DNA from: Beroe ovata
Taxonomy: Eukaryota > Ctenophora > Nuda > Beroida > Beroidae
NCBI GenBank assembly: GCA_946803715.1
Contig: CAMPET010000021.1
Location: 406,660 to 448,190 of the forward strand
Direction: 5' to 3'
Length of the DNA: 41,531 nucleotides
Numbering within the stretch: position 1 is the stretch's first letter; each line of letters begins with the position of its first letter. The notes beneath the pieces were generated by a model, which searched no databases, was not told the DNA's origin, and saw only the letters and a program-made list of their open reading frames with translations. Of the stretch, positions 1-19,560 are shown in pieces. The position numbers were made by a program, and so were the translations under genes.

Positions 1-10
1 CCCACACACT

Positions 11-59
<49 letters not shown>
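1..59. repeat. (CA)n microsatellite
   Basis: An almost pure CA dinucleotide run opens the window. It lies just before the splice acceptor at 71-72, so it sits in the intron upstream of the first visible exon. Confidence 0.95.
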
Positions 60-61
<2 letters not shown>

Positions 62-72
62 CTATCTCGCAG

Positions 73-2096
73 GATTGAGCTGGGGAAACACGGCGTGTCA
101 GTGACCTGGGATGGATACACGAGTGCAACTGTCATTGCTTCCCGGGAGATCTCCACGTGCGGGCTCTGCGGGAGGTATTCCCAGGAGGGCGGAGTCAGCG
201 AGGAGCACTTCATTGAGAGAAGCTGGTTCTCCGGATTCTATAACAACGTGGAGAGGGCGAATGACGGCATTGATGAGCGAGTTGGAAGTTGGAAACTCAG
301 CCCGCAGTACTACTCCCGTCAGGTAACCATGCTCCGTTAGGTGTGCGCGGGTTTTGAATTGATATGTCGCATTGACACACATGACTCCCTCAGTAAATGA
401 CATAATATGAACATTACTTCACTTGTTGTTGATTAGATTTAGATACTGCTTTTTGATGGAATTTTATCGCATCTAACCAAGTTAGTACCCCCACTGTCGG
501 CTACAAAGGATTCTTCGTGAAGAATACTTAGTATCCACTCCATTATCAGTAGGAAGCTGTGTCTCGCGTTGTTATAGCGACACAAATATGCCATGGTGTC
601 TGTAGATCTCACCTGAGCCATATGTCACGCAGCATGCGTGACATGCCACGTGACATGACACACACGTGACTCACCAGCTCCTCCTCAGCAACTGGAGCAA
701 ACCACGTCGTGCTCCGGCAGGGGCTGTCAAAAACCAGGAATTGACAGTTTGGAGATGTATTCGAGTTTGTTGTACAGCCACAAGGTTTAACATCTTTATA
801 GATGCATATGTCCGCTGTACCTGCAACAATGCATGGGAAACTAAATGTATCATATGCCATATCCTCCCTCTCTCCTTATTTTCGTGTGACGACGAAGATC
901 ATTCGCACAGACAACTCTCATCCCTCAATTAATCATTTTACAATGGAAGCACCTAATTAGATTCGGGTTTATTGTCATCTTGTTTCAAATCATCTTATCA
1001 ATCCTTAATTTCTCTTCATCTCATAAGCAGGGAGCGAGCTGGAAGCAACTTCATATTAGCATCCGAAACTCCATTTTTATTTGCATTTTTTTCACAAATC
1101 ATATTCAGGAAGAATGACATTCACGGATTTCGCATCATCTCCGTACTTTCTGTCATAGTTGCATGACGTGTAACTGCACGTTCTGCGCGTGCATCAGTCA
1201 GTGCTGCATTGGTTTTGACAATTTGGTAATGACTGTATTACATTCAAAGTAGTCACATTTATAGTTCCATAGCTCTGTAGTATCATATGGTTCGAGTGTG
1301 AGACTGTTTATTGCATGGTGCTGCGCAATTAGGGAATGGTCTTTTTGTGAAAATTTAGGTTTTATTGCTGTATTTTTCCAATAGTAATAGTTGACCGAAT
1401 CCTTTCCTTTATTTCCCTCAACTGATCTTTCATCCCTCATCTTACTTCCTTTAGATTTACAGCAGTTACTATAGATTACAATTCCGTATCTAACCCCTCC
1501 GCCCATTTCGCATTCTAATCTCCCGTCCTCCCACTCCCACTCCCTCTTTCCTTCCCTCTCCCCCTCCCTCTTCCCAGTGTCCCAAGACTGTTGCCGAGTC
1601 GGGAGCTCCCTTCACCAACACCTGTGCGGACAAAACTGTGGAACTCATTGTCGAGGAAGAGTGCAGGTCTATCCTGGAGGGACGGGACTTCTCGCACTGC
1701 ATGCACAATGATAACCAGATCGAGTTCTACATCCGTGCTTGTATCAGGTTAGATCTTAGCGAGATCTTCATCTAGATTCTACTTAGATTCTAGCGAGAAC
1801 TCCTCTTTTCTTACTTAGCCGCTTCATCCTAGCGCTAACTCTAACTCTAAGTTAGGATGTAGGAATTGAAGTTGCATGAGTAATGTAATCTCTCGGCTAT
1901 CTCCTCTATGCTATGTCTATGCTATCTTCTACCCAGAGATACATGTGGGCACAACAGTAAGTGGGCGTTCTGCGAGTTCCTTGAGTCAGTGAAGCAGCAC
2001 TGCGAACAGGAAACACAGATTCCCGTCATTCTCGATTTGGCACAGTGCCCAGACAAAGCTGGGCGGAAGATAGAACTGATCAAGCTTTTCCTGTGA
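73..2096 (+). CDS. 3' end of a VWD–C8 domain extracellular protein (5' end outside window)
   Basis: Three exons can be joined: 73-322, 1578-1747 and 1937-2096 (stop TGA 2094-2096), all with AG/GT borders and matching phases. The first exon carries the end of a von Willebrand factor type D domain, seen in the VTWDG strand and the CGLCG motif followed by a CxxC-like turn. The second and third exons form a cysteine-rich C8-like segment, with cysteines around FSHCM, FYIRACIRDTCG and WAFCEFLESVKQHC. VWD–C8 pairs occur in secreted or extracellular proteins such as mucins, hemolectin-type proteins, and lipoproteins of the vitellogenin group. The protein ends 16 residues after the last cysteine, so no further domain follows. 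Which VWD family this belongs to cannot be decided from about 190 C-terminal residues. A canonical AATAAA lies 89 bases after the stop. Confidence 0.82.
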
Positions 2097-2184
2097 TGAG
2101 AACAGCATGAATTCTAGGTCATTCCCAGACACTAGTTCAATATAATTCGCTGATCATGAAGTTATGATGATATCAAGTAGAAAG

Positions 2185-2190
2185 AATAAA
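2185..2190 (+). terminator. AATAAA polyadenylation signal of the VWD–C8 gene
   Basis: A canonical AATAAA hexamer lies about 90 bases downstream of the TGA stop of the VWD–C8 gene. Its position suits a short 3' UTR. Confidence 0.6.
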
Positions 2191-2959
2191 AATAGTTGAC
2201 TCAGATAGTTACCAAAACACGTTTGCTAACACTCTCATGATATTCGTTAGGAATTGTGTTTTATAGCCGTTTTGTAAAAGCCTTTTAAGTGAGCCCATAC
2301 CTTATGCCTGATACTGATCTTATAAACAAAAAACGACTCAGAAAAGAGGGTGGGGTGCGTGGCGGAAGATATGCGTGAAGCACTTTTTTGGGGATGGAGA
2401 CGCATGCCACANTAGCGGGCCATTGACATTGAAAAATTTCAAAAATGGTCGAAAATTTTTTACGATTTTTTCAAAAACTAATATTGGTTTTTAGGTAATT
2501 TCGGACGCTGAGTCGAACTGTGCAAGAATTTTTGCCCTATCTCGCTTACTTTCGCCACAAATCGCCCAAATTCGCCAAATTTGCCGAAATTTCTGGATTT
2601 TGATTTCTCGACTTCACATCGATCAAATGACCTGAAAATTGAGATTTTAGCCTAAAATTGGCCGAAAAACATGATGACATGCTCAAATTGGACCCATTTT
2701 CGCCCAAAATCGATCAAAATAGGATCAGAAATCAAAAATGGAAAATTCCACTTTTTTGGGGTTTTGGCCGGTTTTGGGGGCTTCCAACGTAACCCTAAGT
2801 CTGAGAGAGGGTTAGAGAGATCGGCAGGGTGCCGAGACATGCCACTACTAGTTAGTAACTCGAATGCTGAAATGAAAATTAGATTTGCCAGAAATCATAG
2901 CATTAATCATTATCCGTAACGATATGAATTTCAAATATTTAACTGTATTTGTTACCTTT
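2191..2959. other. Intergenic AT-rich DNA without a recognisable gene
   Basis: No supportable exon is seen. The stretch contains homopolymer-rich sequence (2430-2770) with many short A, T and G runs, plus an unresolved base at 2412. It resembles decayed repeat DNA but I cannot assign a family. Confidence 0.5.
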
Positions 2960-3028
2960 ACTATGACTTGTAACTTACAATGTAAGTTACAAGTCATAGT
3001 ATTATTATTATGTAAGTTACATAATAAT
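2960..3028. repeat. Two adjacent perfect inverted repeats (hairpins)
   Basis: Bases 2960-2979 and 2981-3000 are exact reverse complements, giving 20-bp arms around a single base. Immediately after, 3004-3015 and 3017-3028 form a second exact inverted repeat with 12-bp arms around one base. Both share the core word GTAAGTTAC, so the second may be a partial copy of the first. Confidence 0.85.
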
Positions 3029-3535
3029 CATAGAGAGAAAAGCGAAAATTTTGTATGTTGATGTCGCTCGTAGTGTTACTGTTATGGATATCGATATAAA
3101 TATAATGGTTCAGAACTTGAAGTGAATAAAAACACGACCGGGCGACCCGTGATCTATCAGATGGGGCCAGGGACCTTACTAATACTTAAAGTTTAGTTAA
3201 AGAACCTCAAGTCCTTATACAAGTTAAAGAACTTTAAGTCCTTATGACCTCACAGTTACTTGAGTGTTATTGTAATATAGTGTGATACTTTTCAAGTATG
3301 ATGACGGATAATGAACTCATTTGGGAGCAATATTATGACAAGAACTAGTTTTCCAACTCAGGTTTTGCGAAATTCTTCCGAAACTTTGATAATTTTAAAG
3401 TATACAGTCAAGTTACACTTAACTGTTAACATTGAAGTTGGACGTCGATTTACAATTACATCTTTTTACTTGAAGCGTGATTTCTTGTCTGGCGATGCTA
3501 AAGCATAGAGTGCTAAATAAAAGTAGACCGCTGAT
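3029..3535. other. Intergenic DNA, nothing recognised
   Basis: AT-rich sequence with a short internal near-repeat (AAAGAACCTCAAGTCCTTAT-like words at about 3198-3244). No gene or RNA is supported. Confidence 0.4.
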
Positions 3536-3592
3536 GTCTGAGAATAAGTTTGCGCCGCGCGCGCGCGCAAGACGAAATTCTAATTCTCGACA
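3536..3592 (+). repeat. GCGCGC-core dispersed repeat, copy 1
   Basis: This stretch begins GTCTGAGAATAAGTTTGCGC, continues through an alternating CG run and ends AATTCTCGACAG. The same sequence recurs at 15861-15914 in direct orientation and at 16230-16272 in inverted orientation. It stands out as a GC island in AT-rich DNA. Similar GC-alternating words follow at about 3727-3740 and 3776-3802. Confidence 0.75.
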
Positions 3593-3925
3593 GGTGCCTA
3601 GGCCCGTGGTCTCCGTTTCGTCTATCATCGATCGACAACGTGATTTCCAGTCATGAGTCTGCATATGCATAAGCAGTGGTGTTGATCATCATAAACTTCA
3701 ACCATGACAGCTGTAAATTCAAAATTGGCGCCGCGCCGTGGCATGAGTCAGTCAGATGTTACCTGATTTGTTTCTCACGCGCGCAGCGCGCCGCCCGCGC
3801 CCTGATGTCATCATACCTTTACCAAATTTTAAGTAGATTCACTCTAAGAATGGAGCATATTAGGTCAACTCCTATTTTACATATATGCAGAAATAAATGC
3901 AGTTTTATGACTTGACAAGTCAAAT

Positions 3926-4334
3926 GAACTTTGCTATACAGTGTTTTTGGTATTTCATCATTATTTAGGAAATCCTAACCTAATTCATCAATACATGGAC
4001 ATGAGAATATTGCTGCATACTGTTTCTGATAAATATGTACTGATTCATGGGCTTATGTAGTAGGTATTTATCATCTATTGGCTGTATAGGAAACTGTATT
4101 GAACTGAAAAGCTGTTCTTCACTTGAAGAAGAACTTTGCTATTCACTTTCAGTGTTTTTGGTATTCTATAATTCTTTCGGAAACCCTAACCTAATTCATC
4201 AATATGGACATGAGAAAATTGCTGCATACTGTTTCTAATAACTATGTACTGATTCACGGGTTTATGCAGTATTTATGATCTAATAGCTGCATAGAGACTG
4301 TATTCAACTGAAAAGCTGTTCTTCACTTGAAGCC
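3926..4334. repeat. Tandem duplication, two ~205-bp units
   Basis: Unit 1 (3926-4130) and unit 2 (4131-4334) align along their whole length. Shared words include GTGTTTTTGGTATT, CCTAACCTAATTCATCAATA, TTGCTGCATACTGTTTCT and AAAAGCTGTTCTTCACTTGA. They differ by scattered substitutions and small indels, so the duplication is not recent. No coding potential is conserved between the units. Confidence 0.85.
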
Positions 4335-4633
4335 TTCAAATCTGGATTCAAAACTTTTCTTTTTAAGAAAACATTCAAATGTTAGATATGGAAACTTTGA
4401 GTGGTAAACAGCTTAGGTTTTTAACCTGATTTTTCTGACAGTGCATAGGTATCTAAACTGAATAGAGAACTGAATAATTTTTCATGCTTTGTCTTTACTA
4501 AATACTTGTATATTAAGTTAGCTTGGTCAAGCACTGTCACAGTTCTTAGTTGAGTATTTGTTCTAATGGCACAGCTGTGCATTCATATAAGTTGATGTGC
4601 CACTATGATCTAAAAGTTTAACTTATTATTTAT
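4335..4633. other. Intergenic DNA between repeat blocks
   Basis: AT-rich sequence with no supported gene; it separates the tandem duplication from the small inverted-repeat element. Confidence 0.4.
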
Positions 4634-4832
4634 TAGAGAATGATATTTCTGGGGAAGGGTCCCAAATTTTCAGACACTTTTAGCATTGTATCTCATTGTT
4701 CATTAGTGAATCAAGTTTTTCGATGGTCTATCACCATCTAAGGAGTCATGTGAAAAAGATTAGACATCCAGAATCAAGGCAGATTGCTTAGTTTTCCAGA
4801 TTTGGGACCCTCCCCGAGAATATCATTCTCTA
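4634..4832. mobile_element. MITE-like element with ~31-bp terminal inverted repeats
   Basis: The left end 4636-4667 and the right end 4800-4830 are reverse complements except for one missing base and a small mismatch near the middle; both ends carry GAGAATGATAT outermost. A TA dinucleotide flanks each end (4634-4635 and 4831-4832), as expected for target-site duplication by Tc1/mariner-type elements. The interior, about 130 bp, has no coding potential, so the element would be non-autonomous. It lies about 115 bp upstream of the RUVBL1 start codon. Confidence 0.75.
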
Positions 4833-4908
4833 TTGACCTATCAATTTATTGATGCCAATTTTGCTACAATCTTTTGAATCACTTGGAACATATTTCCTAT
4901 CACTATAA

Positions 4909-15300
<10,392 letters not shown>

Positions 15301-15860
15301 AGCTAGTGAGTCAGCAGGGACTTTCACTGGATTGCAAATTCATTACTGTCAGACAGGTACTTTTTATTCTGTACATAGCTCAAATTCGTAAGCATAATAC
15401 TCGAACTTTGGTCCAACTTCAGATAACTTTTAGCTGTTTTCGGCATTTCAATATTTCATTGTTGCTTGGTATGGCTTCTGACCCCCAACTACATATGGAT
15501 TTTGAAAGGGGCTATCAGTTTTGTTCGAGTTCGCTTAATTTATTTATTTTTACTATTTGTATGAGTATCCGAAATCTGTAATTTATTTGCAATCACTTAT
15601 CAAATGTTCATCATTCATCATTACAAGTTCCCGATCCCATTAAGTTTAACAATGTTTTATCTATGCCAAAAACATAGATAAAACTTTTGCTCGAGAGCAC
15701 ACAGTCTACAGTAAGGTAGTTTGTGTAAGGTTGAAGGTATTTTGTGTAAATTCTGCACTAGACTGTAGCTGTACCGCAGACACTACTTCCCCATATTTCA
15801 CTAGACGCGACGTCGGACGATGCCAAATTACCACTGATGCAAGCCGCGAATATGGAATAA
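15301..15860. other. 3' flank of RUVBL1 with a perfect 12-bp hairpin
   Basis: No gene is seen. Bases 15654-15665 and 15673-15684 are exact reverse complements separated by seven bases. No canonical AATAAA was found after the RUVBL1 stop. Confidence 0.5.
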
Positions 15861-15914
15861 GTCTGAGAATAAGTTTGCGCCGCGCGCGCGCGAAACGAAA
15901 TTCTCGACAGCAGA
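15861..15914 (+). repeat. GCGCGC-core dispersed repeat, copy 2
   Basis: It matches the copy at 3536-3592, starting with the same 20 bases and ending at TTCTCGACAG. The CG run is shorter and the segment before TTCTCGACAG is not duplicated as in copy 1. Confidence 0.75.
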
Positions 15915-15954
15915 CAGGGTCTATTACATATTATCAATTGATAAGTTTGTGTGC

Positions 15955-16390
15955 ACACGTTGCGCGCCCCTGTTCTACTCAGTGAACTGAAAAGTCGTAG
16001 AACCACGGAGACGCGACGCGCAGCGCGCGCGGAGTATTTGGGTCACGCAGCGCGGGAACAATAAGTTTGCCATGCTTGTCGAATGTCAATGATATAATAG
16101 ACCCGTACCCCACCGGCCTGGTTTCGCGCGCGCCACAAGCGCTTGCAACTTGTCAGATTTTATTTGACCTCTAGCCCCGTCTCTTTTGCGGCGCGGCGCG
16201 CGCCTTCATTTGGCTGTCGATGATAGCCCCTGTCGAGAATTTCATTGCGCGCGCGCCGCAAATCATTCTCACGTCAGCTGGGCCTAGCATCGCCAGGCAA
16301 GCCTTCATCGAAGGCCGAAGCTGACAAAAATATGAATACCCCGCGCGCGCTGTGCAGCCAGCTCCTTGATGAAATTTCGAATCACAGACA
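15955..16390. repeat. GCGCGC-rich repeat block with an inverted copy at 16230-16272
   Basis: Alternating GC words recur throughout (for example at 15961-15967, 16017-16031, 16125-16133, 16189-16204, 16247-16258 and 16341-16350). The section 16230-16272 is a reverse-complement copy of the dispersed repeat, from CTGTCGAGAATTTCATT through the CG core to ATTCTCAC. No coding region is supported. Confidence 0.65.
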
Positions 16391-16805
16391 TAACTATGGT
16401 GGCTCATAACCGCCAACAACTTTGATAATATTTCATGTCAGATTTTTTAAATTTAACTGCTCGAAAATTCAAAATTTTAACGTGGCGGGTTTGAGCCATG
16501 GCTTAAATCCGCCAAGCAAATTCGAAATACAAAAAACGCATTTTTGAATTTCCATGGAAATGTTCCCGCGCGTTCCGTGAACGTCACAAAATGAGACGCG
16601 CGCGTGTGTCATGTGCCAAATCACATAAACTACGCTTGCGCACTGTCCAGAGAGAAAAGTAAGAATTTTGGTTAAATTTCAGTTGGACCTATTGCCTCAA
16701 GACATTGCATAGCAATGATGCTCCAACTTCTAATAATGAATTGAAGTTAAGGAGTATGACTATAATTTTAACTTATTAANACTCAATAAATTCTTTTATT
16801 TTTCA

Positions 16806-17025
16806 CCACCTAATTAGTTAATTGGCCAATTAAAGTAATTATCGTACATATCTCGAAAACTATGAGAGATAGGTGTTTTATTTTAACGGGATACGATACC
16901 ATAGCATGAGCTATTTGTTTTTAAGTTGATAATTTTGTTCATCTATTATCCCCTGATCAGTTAATTGGCCAATTAACCAATTATCATTTATATCAAGAAT
17001 GGTAAACGCCTCTTTTTGAAGGGGA
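16806..17025. repeat. Direct repeat carrying a 16-bp palindrome
   Basis: The perfect palindrome TTAATTGGCCAATTAA occurs at 16818-16833 and again at 16961-16976. The flanks are also alike (ATTAT, then a TATATC/TATCTC word, then AAxGGTAAA-like sequence), so this is a diverged direct duplication with a spacing of 143 bp. Confidence 0.65.
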
Positions 17026-17179
17026 ATGATATCAAAAGACATCTAGACATGATCGAAGGGAGAAATGAATGCTGATTAACTGCTCGTACACCACACCTTA
17101 GTCAATTAGGTGGTGATACACTTATCTGCCACGAAAATGAGTGATATTATAGTCAAAAACAATTGAAATTGTTTGGGTT

Positions 17180-17523
17180 TCGCAGCCACTTAGTATTTCC
17201 CCTAAAATAATTTGATATGAACGTAGTTCCTCTGCCGTCCGTGGCGGTGAGCGAGAGTAATAGGAAAGAAACTCACCCTGATGCCCTTATGCTCGAAGGG
17301 TATTATTTAGTTATTGCCATTGGCTCTATCATAAGAAACAGGCAGATGCACGCCCCACATCATCAATTTGAGCTTGCCACTTGTGGAACTTCTATAAGTA
17401 TAAGGCAAGATTCTGATATTGGAGGTGAGAACTTGCAACGAAATGGCACCTGCACCGCCACAGACGGGCGAGGAACTACGTTCGTATCAAATTATTTTAG
17501 GGGAAATACTAAGTGGCTGCGAN
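17180..17523. mobile_element. MITE-like element with ~70-bp terminal inverted repeats
   Basis: The left end from 17180 (TCGCAGCCACTTAGTATTTC onwards) and the right end finishing at 17522 are reverse complements over about 54 bases with one mismatch, and similarity continues inwards to about 70 bases. The whole element is near 343 bp with no coding capacity. The N at 17523 falls exactly at the right border, so the target-site duplication cannot be read. Confidence 0.8.
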
Positions 17524-17863
17524 TTTAGCAATGAAATAGTTCTATCATTTACTCCACATGTTTAGTACCGTAGAGAGCAGGGAGTAGAGGTAAAGCGAAT
17601 CTAAAGACTAAAATGGCTGACAGGCTTAGATTGTCATTAAACACTGCTGGTGTCCTAATGAAACTTTTGCTGTAGCTTTGGAACACAGCATTAATCTGCT
17701 GTGATATCTCAATTCATCTGTCATGTAGGAGGAAACTAAGAAACTTGGTATGATTACATAATTTGTGTGAACATAATTTGTATCTCATGATTAAGTACCA
17801 TACATTGGAGAACAATGACAGGTGACTTATGCTGTGCAAAAGATCGTTCACTGCTACAATGAA

Positions 17864-17992
17864 ATATTCACTACAAATATTCACTACAAATATTCACTAC
17901 AATATTCACTACAAATTCACTACAAATATTCACTACAAATATTCACTACAAATATTCACTACAAATATTCACTACAAATATTCACTACAAAA
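17864..17992. repeat. 13-bp minisatellite (ATATTCACTACAA)n
   Basis: About ten head-to-tail copies of ATATTCACTACAA, two of them shortened by one to three bases. Open frames through it only translate the repeat and are not genes. Confidence 0.95.
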
Positions 17993-18039
17993 TTGTTATT
18001 CATCATCAACACCAAAGTCATCAAAAGATCATTTTTCTG

Positions 18040-18194
18040 GGTCGTATGAAAATATATCAATGACCCCCTACTGACCCCCTGCTTACCCCCTGCTGACCCC
18101 CTGGCCCCTACTGACCCCCTGGTGATCACTTTATGACCTTATTTTTCAGTAGTAGGGGGTCAGTAGGGGGTCATTGATATATTTTCATAGGACC
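18040..18194. mobile_element. Small element with ~45-bp inverted ends and G/C-tract core
   Basis: The left arm begins near 18040 (GGTCGTATGAAAATATATCA) and continues into two ACTGACCCCCT units. The right arm, 18151-18194, is its reverse complement with one mismatch near the tip. Between them lie further copies of CTGACCCCCT. The whole can fold as a long hairpin. Confidence 0.75.
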
Positions 18195-19195
18195 TTTTCC
18201 TGCACACTATAAGTTAGAAGATATTATGTTGATGACATTATTGCAAATTGGTGGCTCAAAGAACCTCACGTCATTTTTCATTTCAATGTGACAAATTAAG
18301 CAAATGAATCAAGGAATTTGTGAAGAGTTGTGAAACAAAACATGATAAAATGATAAGTGATGACATAAAAATTCGAGTGGAATTATTTATTGAAGAAGAA
18401 AAATGCTGAATAATATGAGCTGCGCGGCGCGTCAAAAGGACAAATTTTTCAGATTACAGAACATGATATTTCAGTGATGGGATCTGTCCAAGAAATATTG
18501 ATTGATATTATCCACTACTATTTGAAGATTCTAAGGGTCATTATGGCATGGCGCGCGGCGCGATCGCAAATCGCGCGGCTTTGAGCCGCGCGCGTGCGCT
18601 TTTTTGACTTATATAGCTGCATGCACTGTCATTAATGATTTAGAATGATTTATCACCACTCAATGATGCACAAATATAAATATTTACTAGAAAATTCACC
18701 AAAAAATTTTCATTTATTTTTTATCCAACGCGATTTTCAAAATGTTAACATGTTGGCGGTTATGAGCCACCATACATAACTTGTATGGTTTTTGTTTTAA
18801 AGTTGCCTACCATTGATAAATCCTGTTGCGGAGAATTTCATTGTGATAAGATTAATTACCCCCTTGTGAATCGGAATTTGGATCTGTCTGCTCAGTCTAC
18901 TCACTTGTGGATATATACTGTTTAAGTCACTTGGCATTGAACTGGAAATATCCATACAGTATCTTGGGACAGTGTTGTTATTAACCTATTCATTTTACTT
19001 TGATTTATTCAGTTCTTCCCCTCCATTGATTCTTATCTCCAATCCCCCTGTCTCTCTAAACTTTGAAGCTCAGAATTCTGGGTGGCCCAGCCTTGTAGTT
19101 GTAAGCTGTGAGGGGTAGGTGGGCTGAAACCCCTCACCTCTCTTGCCACCTGCTGGTACTGAGATCCACATTGCAGTTGACAGGAGAGTGCCTAA
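18195..19195. other. Intergenic DNA with GCGCGC words
   Basis: No gene is supported. GC-alternating words recur at 18421-18430 and 18550-18600, including a hairpin CGCGCGGCT / AGCCGCGCG at 18572-18592. Confidence 0.4.
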
Positions 19196-19196
19196 C

Positions 19197-19232
19197 ATCG
19201 AATCTGTAGGGTAACATCGAATCTGTAGGGTA
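19197..19232. repeat. Two exact 18-bp tandem copies (AACATCGAATCTGTAGGGT)
   Basis: The word TAACATCGAATCTGTAGGG is repeated twice in tandem without change, upstream of the asparagine synthetase gene. Confidence 0.85.
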
Positions 19233-19560
19233 ACTGCTGATGATTCGCAGTTTAGACTCTTCCCTCTCTTATGTCAATCTTTGGATTAGAAAATTGATAT
19301 CCAGTATTTCGCCGTTTGCAGTATATCCATACATCTCTATAGATAAGATTTAGATTTGTGGCATAGCCAGTTAATTAAAATCATATGAAACCTTGGAAGA
19401 GTTTAATTTCGTTGATTTTTCTAGCTAGCTCGTAGGTTGTTACTAGAGTTCTATATATCATTACTTTATTATGCTTCATATAGGCTTTACTCACAATTTC
19501 ATCATAATATTGATGATTGATATAAATCATTTATTTCATATCTCTAGGAAAAGAGTAACC

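Larger units (their letters stand above)
16391..18776. repeat. Region bounded by an inverted ~26-bp repeat (GGTGGCTCATAACCGCCAAC)
   Basis: Bases 16395-16418 read TGGTGGCTCATAACCGCCAA-like sequence, and 18751-18775 is its reverse complement. A diverged third copy lies at 16481-16501 (GTGGCGGGTTTGAGCCATGG). The 2.4 kb between the outer copies hold two smaller inverted-repeat elements, a minisatellite, and no gene. The arrangement could be one compound element or chance placement of a dispersed repeat. Confidence 0.5.

Noticed and set aside
17822-18074. Open frames reading YSLQIFTTNIH repeats
   Set aside because: They are translations of the 13-bp minisatellite in two frames.
19471-19560. An ATG 30 codons upstream as start of the asparagine synthetase
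   Set aside because: It would bury the catalytic Cys, which must follow the initiator Met directly; the extra residues look like untranslated AT-rich sequence.
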